Shown: positions 1 to 5,985, counted from the stretch's first letter. The stretch is DNA of 9,041 nt from Deltaproteobacteria bacterium (GCA_030621455.1 JAUXHQ010000051.1:1-9041); one strand, 5' to 3'. Translations and numbers: made by a program. The notes: generated by a model from the letters alone, not told the origin.

Positions 1-77
1 GGATCAGTATCTTTTCTTGGTGGATATTAACAGGCATAACTAGGTCTCATTTGTCCGCTAAGGAACGGAAATTATAT

Positions 78-93
78 TGAGCTGTACAGCTCA
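78..93. repeat. 16-bp perfect palindrome
   Basis: TGAGCTGTACAGCTCA is its own reverse complement over all 16 bases. It lies 5 bp before the long inverted repeat beginning at 99. No U-tract follows on either strand, so it does not look like an intrinsic terminator. A symmetric DNA-binding site for a dimeric protein is possible, but no regulator can be named from the sequence. Confidence 0.55.
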
Positions 94-98
94 GGGTT

Positions 99-281
99 AG
101 GGGCGAGGCCGAAATAACTTCCTCAAGTTGGCGCTCAGATTTAGGTCAGATTTGTTCGATCTGAAAATACAAAACCACAGGAATAGTCTTACCTATTTCG
201 AGGATTTTGTGTCCGAAGATCGGTCAAAGATGGCCTGAAGATGAGATGTACAAATGGGGAAGTTATTTCGGCCTCGCCCCT
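99..281. repeat. 183-bp imperfect palindrome with 24-bp perfect terminal inverted repeats
   Basis: Bases 99-122 are the exact reverse complement of 258-281 (24 of 24). Between them the halves remain largely complementary. Paired blocks by eye include 134-137/242-245, 140-148/231-239, 151-154/225-228, 156-162/217-223, 167-176/202-212 (one bulged base) and 180-186/193-199, closing on a 6-nt apex around 187-192. Several pairs are G-T. The whole unit can therefore form one long hairpin. It encodes no ORF of note. It could be a small non-autonomous mobile element (MITE-like), a decayed inverted duplication or a structured RNA. Left flank TTA and right flank TTAG hint at a TA-type target duplication but do not align cleanly with the arm ends. 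The inverted repeat is certain; its nature is not. Confidence 0.85.
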
Positions 282-373
282 TAGTCTCCGACTTCTAAAA
301 AAAATCCAGTGGTGGTGAATCATGCTTAAGCTTCGTTCTAACCGGCGCAAGCTGTCGATTCTATGTATAGGTC

Positions 374-402
374 TTGAATTCTATGATAATTTGTGCTAAA
401 TT
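374..402 (+). promoter_or_regulatory. possible sigma-70-type promoter for the rhomboid gene
   Basis: TTGAAT (374-379) and TAAATT (397-402) are separated by 17 bp, resembling -35 and -10 hexamers. They would start transcription about 70 bp upstream of the rhomboid ATG at 479. The region is AT-rich, so chance matches are likely and the call is weak. Confidence 0.22.
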
Positions 403-478
403 CGATAATCTTTTTTTATCTATATCGTTAAACAGGTTTGCCGTAGCGGCCCATACTTTCCTAAAAGGACGAGATAAT

Positions 479-1183
479 ATGCAATACCGTTATCAGAGAC
501 CGTACTTTTCCTTCGGATCTTCTATGACCCCTATGGTTAAAAGGCTTTTAATTATATCAGGAGCGGTCTTTTTGCTTCAGGCCATATCCGGATATCAAAT
601 GAATCTGATCTTTGGGCTGGTTCCTGCGCTGGTTTGGCATAAATACTTCGTATGGCAGTTAGGCACGTATATATTCCTCCATGGAGACCTCTTTCATTTA
701 CTATTCAACCTTCTTGCACTTTGGATGTTTGGATGTGAATTGGAAAGATACTGGGGACCAAAGATATTCCTGAAGTATTTCTTCGTGACCGGCATCGGTG
801 CTGCCCTATGTACTGTCTTCATAACCCCTAACCTCTCCATACCCACAATCGGAATGTCCGGGGCAATATATGGTATTCTCTTGGCCTACGGCTGGTCCTT
901 CCCCAACCGTCTTATTTACATCTATCTTCTTTTTCCCATCAAGGCAAAACATTTCGTTATGATTTTTGGGGCAATTGAGCTTTACGCATCCCTTGTTGGA
1001 ACCGGCGGCGGCATCGCCCACATCACTCACCTGGGTGGTATGGTCTTTGGTGTTGTATACTTGAATTATCCCCGCATATGGAAATATTTATACCATCACT
1101 ATATGAGATGGAAGTGGCTAAGGCTTAAGAAGCGTCACAAGGGTGTTAATGGAGGAAAGGATGATGACAGGACCATCCATTGA
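479..1183 (+). CDS. rhomboid family intramembrane serine protease
   Basis: Predicted 234-residue polytopic inner-membrane protease that cleaves transmembrane substrates within or near the bilayer; its substrate is unknown. The catalytic pair is visible: serine 127 in the GMSG motif (125-128) and histidine 184 in HITHLGG (181-187), preceding a small-residue helix of the GxxxG type. The conserved HGDLFHLLFN segment (68-77) supplies the N-terminal histidine and asparagine that line the rhomboid active site. Hydrophobic stretches fit the basic six-helix core. The C-terminal ~35 residues (from about 200) are strongly basic and probably cytoplasmic. The ATG at 479 is chosen because AAAGGA lies 9 nt upstream; an upstream in-frame TTG at 374 would add 35 residues without a good ribosome site. 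An 80-bp gap separates it from trpF, so it may be transcribed alone or lead the block. Confidence 0.9.
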   Translation: MQYRYQRPYFSFGSSMTPMVKRLLIISGAVFLLQAISGYQMNLIFGLVPALVWHKYFVWQLGTYIFLHGDLFHLLFNLLALWMFGCELERYWGPKIFLKYFFVTGIGAALCTVFITPNLSIPTIGMSGAIYGILLAYGWSFPNRLIYIYLLFPIKAKHFVMIFGAIELYASLVGTGGGIAHITHLGGMVFGVVYLNYPRIWKYLYHHYMRWKWLRLKKRHKGVNGGKDDDRTIH

Positions 1184-1262
1184 CACCTCCCTCTTTATAA
1201 TCATCAAAAGCCCACTACTGGAGAACCAAACAAGCGTCCTTTGACCCTCTTGGGAAATATCA

Positions 1263-1922
1263 ATGACAAGGATAAAGATCTGTGGTATAACCAACATAGA
1301 AGATGCTGCATTTGCAGTGAGTTTAGGGGTTGATGCCCTCGGTTTTGTGTTCTATAAAGGCAGTCCCCGCTATGTTCCGGAAGATGTGGCTAGGGAAATA
1401 ATCCGTCAACTTCCGCCATTCCTATGCTTGGTGGGGGTATTTGTTAATGAGGATGAGGATAGGGTAAAAGAGATCAGTGAATTCTGTTCTTTAGACCTAC
1501 TGCAGTTCCATGGTAATGAATCACCGGAGTACTGTTCTCGTTTCAGTAGGAGGTTGATCAAGGCGTTCAGGATTAAGGATAGGGAATGTCTGGAGGCCCT
1601 TCCCTCCTATGAAGTAAGTGCGGTATTACTCGACACCCATTATGACGACCGCTATGGAGGCGGTGGGAAAACTTTTAACTGGCAGCTTGCCTCCGAGGCA
1701 AAGAGGTATTGTAATAGGGTAGTAGTAGCGGGGGGACTTACCCCTCGTAATGTTCCGGAGGCAATCCAAACGGCAAGTCCTTATGGGGTTGATGTAAGCA
1801 GTGGGGTTGAGTCCTTGCCGGGGAGGAAGGACCATGCCAAGTTAGAAGAATTTGTAAGCATCGTAAGAACCGGCTCTTCCTCAGGACTTTCGTGCCAACA
1901 AGGAAAAGGATATGTTACTTAA
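1263..1922 (+). CDS. trpF: phosphoribosylanthranilate isomerase
   Basis: Cytoplasmic TIM-barrel enzyme of tryptophan synthesis that converts N-(5-phosphoribosyl)anthranilate to CdRP by an Amadori rearrangement. Family landmarks are in order: KICG with the catalytic cysteine at residue 7, LGFVFYKGSPR (26-36), QFHG (81-84), LLDT with the catalytic aspartate at 124, the GGGGKTFNW phosphate-site region (132-140), VAGGL (155-159) and GVDVSSGVES (175-184). It is 219 residues, slightly longer than usual; the last ~17 residues after IVR look like an unconserved tail. The start is an ATG with a modest GGGA site 8-10 nt upstream. No other trp gene flanks it: a rhomboid gene lies upstream and an HD-GYP gene 44 bp downstream, so it is detached from trpB/trpA at least on this side. 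Confidence 0.95.
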   Translation: MTRIKICGITNIEDAAFAVSLGVDALGFVFYKGSPRYVPEDVAREIIRQLPPFLCLVGVFVNEDEDRVKEISEFCSLDLLQFHGNESPEYCSRFSRRLIKAFRIKDRECLEALPSYEVSAVLLDTHYDDRYGGGGKTFNWQLASEAKRYCNRVVVAGGLTPRNVPEAIQTASPYGVDVSSGVESLPGRKDHAKLEEFVSIVRTGSSSGLSCQQGKGYVT

Positions 1923-1966
1923 TACCCGCGGTCAGTTTATCCCGGCCAAGAAACTAGGGGGATGGA

Positions 1967-3127
1967 ATGGGGGGACCCCTTGATAATTCAGACAAGATCC
2001 GAGAACTCGAAGAAGAGCTTCGACATACCCTGAAAAAATCAGAGAAGAAGATAGCACAGTTCACAACCCTCACAGAGTTGAGCACCGTATTGAATTCAAC
2101 CCTGGACCAGGAAGAAGTTAGGGAGAGGGCCATGCAGGCTGCTACCAGGCTTATGAACTGTGAGGTCAGTTCCTTGCTCTTACTCGATAATGACAGTCAT
2201 GAACTTTACTTTGAGGTTGCCCTCGGAGACAAAGGAGAAAAGGTTAAGGAGATCAGGCTTCAGGTGGGGGAAGGAATTGCAGGATGGGTAGCGAAACACG
2301 GTGAGCCTCTCTTGATCGCTGATGTGGTAAACGATGAAAGGCATTTTAGGAAGGCTGATGAGAAATCGAAGTTTGTTACACGAGATATGTTATGTGTGCC
2401 CTTGAAGGTGAAAAATAAGGTCATTGGAGTACTCGAGGCAATAAACAAGTTGGAGGGCGAGGTCTTCAATGATGAAGACCTGGAACTTTTCATATTATTG
2501 GCAAACCAAGTAGCCATAGCCGTTGATAATGCCAGATTATATAAGGAACTCCGGGAGACATTCCTGCAAACTGCTGAAGCGCTGGCCGATGCCATAGAGA
2601 AGAGGGATCCTTACACAGGTGGACACACGAAACGTGTGGTGAGATACAGTACGGCTATATCGGAATATATCGGAATAGACCCTTCTGAAAAGGAGAGTTT
2701 AAAGATATCGGCCATCTTACATGACATCGGCAAGATCGGGATTGAGGATATTGTCCTGAGGAAACCATCGAGGTTGAGTAAAGAAGAATTCGAAGAAATG
2801 AAGAAACACCCTGTATTGGGACACGAGATCATGGGAAAGATTCTCCAACTGAGAGATGTAATACCGGGGATGAGATATCACCATGAGAGGTGTGACGGGA
2901 AAGGTTATCCTGATGGATTGACTTGTGATGAGATACCGCTGATTGCCAGAATTATCGCTGTAGCTGACGCGTTTGATGCTATGACTACGGATAGGCCCTA
3001 TCGAAAAGGACTGGATATGGATACTGCTGTCGAAGAATTGGAGAGATGCTCAGGTAAACAATTCGATGAACATATCGTTAGGGCGTTTGTTAGAGCTTAC
3101 CGGGAGGGTCATATCTTCAACGGCTAG
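1967..3127 (+). CDS. GAF domain HD-GYP phosphodiesterase (cyclic-di-GMP hydrolysis)
   Basis: A 386-residue soluble signalling protein. Residues ~8-40 form a charged, coiled-coil-like helix. Residues ~45-190 are a GAF sensor domain (GEGIAGWVAKHGEPLLIADV, MLCVPL, GVLEAINK). Residues ~198-386 are an HD-GYP domain. Its metal and signature motifs are intact: GGHTKRV with H220, HDIGKIG with H252-D253, HHERCDGKGYP (305-315) and ADAFDAMT (333-340). A complete GYP motif predicts hydrolysis of cyclic-di-GMP to pGpG or GMP, with the GAF domain tuning activity by an unknown ligand. There is no receiver domain and no membrane segment. The ATG at 1967 has AGGGGG 5 nt upstream. It sits 44 bp after trpF and 30 bp before the metallo-beta-lactamase-fold gene, so co-transcription is plausible. 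Confidence 0.93.
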   Translation: MGGPLDNSDKIRELEEELRHTLKKSEKKIAQFTTLTELSTVLNSTLDQEEVRERAMQAATRLMNCEVSSLLLLDNDSHELYFEVALGDKGEKVKEIRLQVGEGIAGWVAKHGEPLLIADVVNDERHFRKADEKSKFVTRDMLCVPLKVKNKVIGVLEAINKLEGEVFNDEDLELFILLANQVAIAVDNARLYKELRETFLQTAEALADAIEKRDPYTGGHTKRVVRYSTAISEYIGIDPSEKESLKISAILHDIGKIGIEDIVLRKPSRLSKEEFEEMKKHPVLGHEIMGKILQLRDVIPGMRYHHERCDGKGYPDGLTCDEIPLIARIIAVADAFDAMTTDRPYRKGLDMDTAVEELERCSGKQFDEHIVRAFVRAYREGHIFNG

Positions 3128-3157
3128 CTTTTGTTAGAGTCCTTGGGAGGAGCATAA

Positions 3158-3922
3158 GTGAAGGTAAGGGTCCTCGGTTGTCATGGGTCAGAACTTCAGG
3201 ATGACCAAACTACTGCTTTTTTGATCAACGATTCTCTGCTCCTTGATGCCGGGACAGTAACATCTGTTTTGACCCTGGACGAGCAAAAGAAGATCCGTAG
3301 TGTTCTGGTTACCCATTCTCATCTCGACCACACAAAAGATATCCTTTTCCTGGCCGATAATGTCGTTGGGGGGAATAATACACCGATCGAAGTCATCAGT
3401 GTGCCCAAGGTCCTCAAGATTTTGAAGTTCCACCTACTGAATGATAAGATATGGCCTGATTTTACCATCCTACCAACCGCAGAAGAACCCGTATTGCGGT
3501 TTAGATCGATAAAAACAGGAACAGACGTGTCCATCAACGGGTTAACCGTTAAGGCTATTTCTGTAAACCATACTGTGGAGGCTGTAGGTTATATAATTAG
3601 GGATGAGACGAGTTCGATTCTTTACACGGGTGATACCGGTCCTACGGACAAGATTTGGAAGGAAGCGAATAAGTTGTCGAACTTGAAGGCGGTCATCGTA
3701 GAGACATCCTTTCCCAACCACCTCCACGCGCTGGCTGACATGAGTGGTCATCTAACCCCTTTCATGTTAAAAGATCAACTGAATAAACTGAAGGTGCCTG
3801 ACCTGTCCATCCTCATCTTTCATATGAAACCTCAATATCTCCCGGAGTTGGAGAATGAGATCGCAGCATTAGGAAACCCAAACATCATCATCTTAAAACA
3901 GGGAAAGGTATTCGAATTCTAA
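3158..3922 (+). CDS. MBL-fold metallohydrolase, class II cyclic-nucleotide phosphodiesterase-like
   Basis: A 254-residue cytoplasmic protein (no signal peptide) with the metallo-beta-lactamase fold. The metal-binding motif THSHLDH is at 52-58. Further candidate ligands are H138 (VNHTV), D159 (YTGDT), H198 (MSGHLT) and H222 (FHMKP). The short first strand (MKVRVLGCHG), the HSHLDH motif and the late SGHL and FHMKP motifs resemble class II cAMP phosphodiesterases and related phosphodiesterases of the RNase Z/PhnP type. The substrate cannot be read from sequence: cyclic nucleotides, cyclic phosphates and RNA ends are all possible. The start is GTG at 3158, strongly supported by GGGAGGAG 5 nt upstream. 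It lies 30 bp after the HD-GYP gene and 61 bp before queD. The fold is secure, the exact activity is not. Confidence 0.82.
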   Translation: MKVRVLGCHGSELQDDQTTAFLINDSLLLDAGTVTSVLTLDEQKKIRSVLVTHSHLDHTKDILFLADNVVGGNNTPIEVISVPKVLKILKFHLLNDKIWPDFTILPTAEEPVLRFRSIKTGTDVSINGLTVKAISVNHTVEAVGYIIRDETSSILYTGDTGPTDKIWKEANKLSNLKAVIVETSFPNHLHALADMSGHLTPFMLKDQLNKLKVPDLSILIFHMKPQYLPELENEIAALGNPNIIILKQGKVFEF

Positions 3923-3983
3923 ACTCAGGGATTTGGGAACTCATTTGAATTATGCTTTTAAGCCATTGTCAGGGGGGCTATTT

Positions 3984-4355
3984 ATGTACGAAGTGATGAT
4001 TACGGCGGGGTTTGCAGCTGCCCACAGGCTAAGAGACTACGGGGGCAAATGTGAAAACATCCACGGTCACAATTTCAGGGTAGATGTCTTTGCCAGGGCC
4101 AAAGAATTAGATGTCGTGGGTCTGACCATAGATTTCCGAATTTTGAAGGATAAGACCCAGACCTTCCTGGATCAACTGGATCACAAGTATCTAAATGAAC
4201 TTCCCCACTTTGTTGAGACCAACCCTTCTTCTGAGAATATAGCTGCCTACATATTTAAGAACTTGACGAAAGAACTGAACAATGAGAATATTTTGATAAC
4301 TAAGGTGTCCGTTTGGGAGTCAGACACCTCACGTGCATCCTATTATGAAGAATAG
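3984..4355 (+). CDS. queD: 6-carboxytetrahydropterin synthase / PTPS family, CExxHGH type
   Basis: A 123-residue tunnel-fold enzyme acting on 7,8-dihydroneopterin triphosphate. The zinc ligands are H14, H27 and H29 (AAHRL, IHGHNF). The catalytic cysteine is C23, with the aspartate-histidine pair D66-H67 (LDHKYLN) and pterin-binding E112 (VWESDTS). Cysteine at this position is typical of QueD, which makes 6-carboxytetrahydropterin for queuosine. It is followed directly by E24, giving C-E-x-x-H-G-H, the combination associated with dual QueD/folate (PTPS-I/III) enzymes. The ATG at 3984 is chosen because AGGGGGG lies 7 nt upstream and the conserved protein begins at MYEV; an in-frame TTG at 3933 would add 17 unconserved residues. 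folE2, which makes its substrate, starts 15 bp downstream, so the two are almost certainly co-transcribed. Confidence 0.92.
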   Translation: MYEVMITAGFAAAHRLRDYGGKCENIHGHNFRVDVFARAKELDVVGLTIDFRILKDKTQTFLDQLDHKYLNELPHFVETNPSSENIAAYIFKNLTKELNNENILITKVSVWESDTSRASYYEE

Positions 4356-4370
4356 GGAAGAGTTAGTTCA

Positions 4371-5150
4371 ATGGAAATGGATTTGGTTGATATTCAAAAC
4401 CAGATTGATGATCGCAATATAGAGATTCAAAGAGTCGGTGTCAAGAATATCAAATACCCAATCGTCGTCTTGGACCGCAGTAACAAAAGCCAACATACCG
4501 TGGCTACCATTAATATGTATGTCAATCTTCCCCATCATTTTAAGGGGACTCATATGAGTAGATTTGTCGAAATTCTAAATGAATACAAGGGGAGCATCAA
4601 CCTTAAGACTCTATTTACGATCATTGACAAAATGAAAGAAAAACTCGATGCCAAGTCTGCTCACCTGGAGATCGAGTTCCCCTATTTTATTGAGAAAGAG
4701 GCGCCCGTTTCCAAGGCAAAGAGCCTCATGGAATATGTTTGCAGGTTTTCTGCATCTCACGATGGAGAGAGAGACCTAGCTGTTGAGGTGAATGTGCCTA
4801 TCACTACCTTGTGCCCTTGTTCTAAAGAGATCAGTAAAGTCGGCGCCCATAACCAGAGGGGAATGGTGTCGGTTAAATTGCGTTTCAAGAGATTCCTGTG
4901 GATTGAAGACATCATAAGAAGTGTTGAGGAATCAGCCAGTAGTGAAGTCTATGCTCTTCTCAAGAGGTCCGATGAAAAATTTGTTACTGAAAAGGCGTAT
5001 TCAAACCCCATGTTTGTTGAAGATGTGGTTAGAACCATCGCTAAAAAACTCAAATCCGATCCAAACATCACGTGGTTTTGTGTGGAATCAGAAAATTTTG
5101 AGAGCATTCACAACCACAGTGCCTATGCTCTCGTACAAAGTATCACTTGA
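4371..5150 (+). CDS. folE2: GTP cyclohydrolase IB (FolE2)
   Basis: A 259-residue metal-dependent GTP cyclohydrolase of the FolE2/COG1469 tunnel-fold family. It converts GTP to 7,8-dihydroneopterin triphosphate, the first step of folate and queuosine synthesis. Diagnostic segments are visible: LPHHFKGTHMSRF (53-65), TTLCPCSKEIS (145-155) with the predicted active-site cysteine C148, AHNQRG (159-164) with H160, E202 and ESIHNHSAYA (244-253) with H247. The spacing of C148, H160, E202 and H247 matches the metal and catalytic residues described for the bacterial type IB enzymes. The start ATG at 4371 has an AGGGAAG site that overlaps the queD stop codon, consistent with translational coupling. FolE2 can use various divalent metals, unlike zinc-dependent FolE. 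It is the last plus-strand gene before the convergent flagellar operon. Confidence 0.95.
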   Translation: MEMDLVDIQNQIDDRNIEIQRVGVKNIKYPIVVLDRSNKSQHTVATINMYVNLPHHFKGTHMSRFVEILNEYKGSINLKTLFTIIDKMKEKLDAKSAHLEIEFPYFIEKEAPVSKAKSLMEYVCRFSASHDGERDLAVEVNVPITTLCPCSKEISKVGAHNQRGMVSVKLRFKRFLWIEDIIRSVEESASSEVYALLKRSDEKFVTEKAYSNPMFVEDVVRTIAKKLKSDPNITWFCVESENFESIHNHSAYALVQSIT

Positions 5151-5220
5151 GAAGCGAAGGACTTGGGGCGCCCGCCAAGAGTTCACCTGGTGGCCACCAT
5201 GCTTGCCAATGCAGGCCGCT
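5151..5220. other. convergent intergenic region between folE2 and fliW
   Basis: This 70-bp gap receives transcription from both sides. It contains an imperfect inverted repeat with CTTGG/CCAAG arms and a GC-rich centre (5162-5179) and a 12-bp perfect palindrome TGGTGGCCACCA (5188-5199). Either could form a transcript hairpin and act as a bidirectional terminator, but neither is followed by a run of U on either strand, so an intrinsic terminator is not demonstrated. Confidence 0.35.
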
Positions 5221-5697
5221 TCATACAGTTTGGAGCGTTGGGTGGGGGGACGTATTGCAAACTTTTGGGGAAAACAAGAACTTCATACTGTGGCGGGTGG
5301 TATGCTGAGTATCAACAAGAACAACTTGTTTGGCCAACCGGTTCTTGGTGTTAATGACTAAGGGCCCTTGAAGGTTGGCTGTTATATCCTTTGCACCTTC
5401 CTTGATGGTGACTATAACCATGACCGACAAGTCATCCGGAGCAAAGGGTTGCAAGATCGGAATCTCATTGCGGGATATCTCGATCCGGTAATCAGGCTTG
5501 AAAAACAATGGGTCTATAATAATAAACGTCAATTCCGGCTCATCTACCGATTGAAACCATTTGAATGGAGAATCCCCGGAATGGTCTAGGAGGACATACC
5601 TCTTGCTATTGGGGAACCCCAGTATACCCTCCGGAATGGTTATGATCTTTTCCCCATCAACCTCTATGTCGCCAAAGCGTGTCCCTTCCAGTATCAA
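5221..5697 (-). CDS. fliW: flagellar assembly factor FliW
   Basis: A 158-residue cytoplasmic protein that binds CsrA and relieves CsrA repression; in studied bacteria FliW also binds flagellin, coupling flagellin levels to its translation. Recognisable family blocks are F-G-D-I (8-11), [17 protein letters not shown] (21-37), [20 protein letters not shown] (44-63), a YRIEIS block (70-75) and [24 protein letters not shown] (104-127). About 18 residues after TRHSMKF (from ~141) look like a lineage-specific tail. The start is TTG at 5697, read as formyl-Met. The codon directly before it (5698-5700) is an in-frame TGA, so no longer protein is possible. AGGGGG lies 7 nt upstream, inside csrA. The first 41 nt overlap the 3' end of csrA in another frame, suggesting coupled translation. 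Confidence 0.93.
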   Translation of the reverse strand: MILEGTRFGDIEVDGEKIITIPEGILGFPNSKRYVLLDHSGDSPFKWFQSVDEPELTFIIIDPLFFKPDYRIEISRNEIPILQPFAPDDLSVMVIVTIKEGAKDITANLQGPLVINTKNRLAKQVVLVDTQHTTRHSMKFLFSPKVCNTSPHPTLQTV

Positions 5698-5950
5698 TCA
5701 CCTTCCCCCTTGTCTCTTTCCGGTTATTTCGCCACAGGTCTGTTATCTTATCAAGGTCTACGGAAGTTTGAACTGCCGCAAGCCTATTCTCTGTTTGAAT
5801 CCTGTCGTAGATTTCTTCCCGATGAATTGTGGTCTCTGAAGGGGCTTCAATACCCAGTCTAACCTGTTTACCTTTGATGCCAATAATAGTAATCCTAATA
5901 TCATTGCCTATGGTGATAGTCTCTCCCGACTTCCGTGTCAAAACCAACAT
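5657..5950 (-). CDS. csrA: carbon storage regulator CsrA with C-terminal extension
   Basis: An RNA-binding dimer that blocks or stabilises mRNAs by binding GGA motifs near ribosome sites. The core is canonical: [10 protein letters not shown] (1-10), [13 protein letters not shown] (25-37) and [10 protein letters not shown] (43-52), with R44 at the position essential for RNA binding in the E. coli protein. It is 97 residues, against 61 in E. coli and 74 in B. subtilis, so it has a ~36-residue C-terminal extension that is charged and contains two tryptophans. N55, in the TENRLAA segment, matches the position implicated in FliW binding in B. subtilis, in keeping with adjacent fliW. The second of two tandem ATGs (5950) is chosen because GGAGGG is 6 nt upstream, against 3 nt for 5953, and it gives the conserved MLVLTRK start. 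The last 41 nt overlap fliW. Confidence 0.94.
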   Translation of the reverse strand: MLVLTRKSGETITIGNDIRITIIGIKGKQVRLGIEAPSETTIHREEIYDRIQTENRLAAVQTSVDLDKITDLWRNNRKETRGKVIDTGRDTLWRHRG

Positions 5951-5976
5951 CATTCACCCTCCATGGCAAAATCCGG
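5951..5976 (-). promoter_or_regulatory. csrA ribosome-binding site with possible CsrA-binding GGA motifs
   Basis: On the minus strand the csrA leader reads CCGGAT (5976-5971), then ATGGAGGGTGA (5964-5954) before the start codons. The Shine-Dalgarno GGAGGG (5962-5957) forms part of an A-x-GGA motif, and a second GGA lies about 10 nt upstream. CsrA dimers commonly bridge two GGA sites, one at the ribosome site, so autorepression is plausible. GGA within a ribosome site is common by chance, so this is suggestive only. Confidence 0.35.
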
Positions 5977-5985
5977 GTATTGGTT

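Larger units (their letters stand above)
1..478. other. non-coding region upstream of the rhomboid gene
   Basis: No convincing gene lies in this stretch. The first 43 bases are open in one plus-strand frame to a TAG at 41-43 and could be the tail of a gene entering from the left, but 13 residues are too few to identify. The region holds a 16-bp perfect palindrome (78-93) and a 183-bp long palindrome (99-281), listed separately. Bases 282-478 are AT-rich with an A8 run (297-304) and a T7 run (411-417), and contain a possible promoter for the rhomboid gene. I see no tRNA or known riboswitch. Confidence 0.6.

Noticed and set aside
2..43. Possible C-terminal tail of a gene entering from the left
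   Set aside because: Only 13 residues are visible and all frames close within 80 bases; nothing identifies it.
322..399. 25-residue plus-strand ORF between the long palindrome and the rhomboid gene
   Set aside because: Only a weak GGTGGTGA ribosome site and no recognisable sequence; too short to support.
374..478. Upstream TTG start that would lengthen the rhomboid protein by 35 residues
   Set aside because: No good ribosome site precedes it, the added residues are not rhomboid-like, and ATG 479 has AAAGGA at a suitable distance.
806..1030. Minus-strand ORF within the rhomboid gene
   Set aside because: Antisense to conserved catalytic rhomboid segments; no recognisable features.
3933..3983. 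Upstream TTG start for queD
   Set aside because: It adds 17 residues outside the family's conserved start; ATG 3984 has AGGGGGG 7 nt upstream.
3923..3983. preQ1 or folate riboswitch upstream of queD-folE2
   Set aside because: The 61-nt gap shows no recognisable aptamer, pseudoknot pattern or terminator.
5162..5199. Inverted repeats between folE2 and fliW as a firm bidirectional terminator
   Set aside because: Neither hairpin is followed by a U-tract on either strand; kept only as a note in the intergenic entry.
5163..5361. Plus-strand ORFs downstream of and overlapping folE2 (4921-5361, 5163-5354)
   Set aside because: They lie antisense to fliW or out of frame within folE2, lack family features, and the composition is explained by the real genes.
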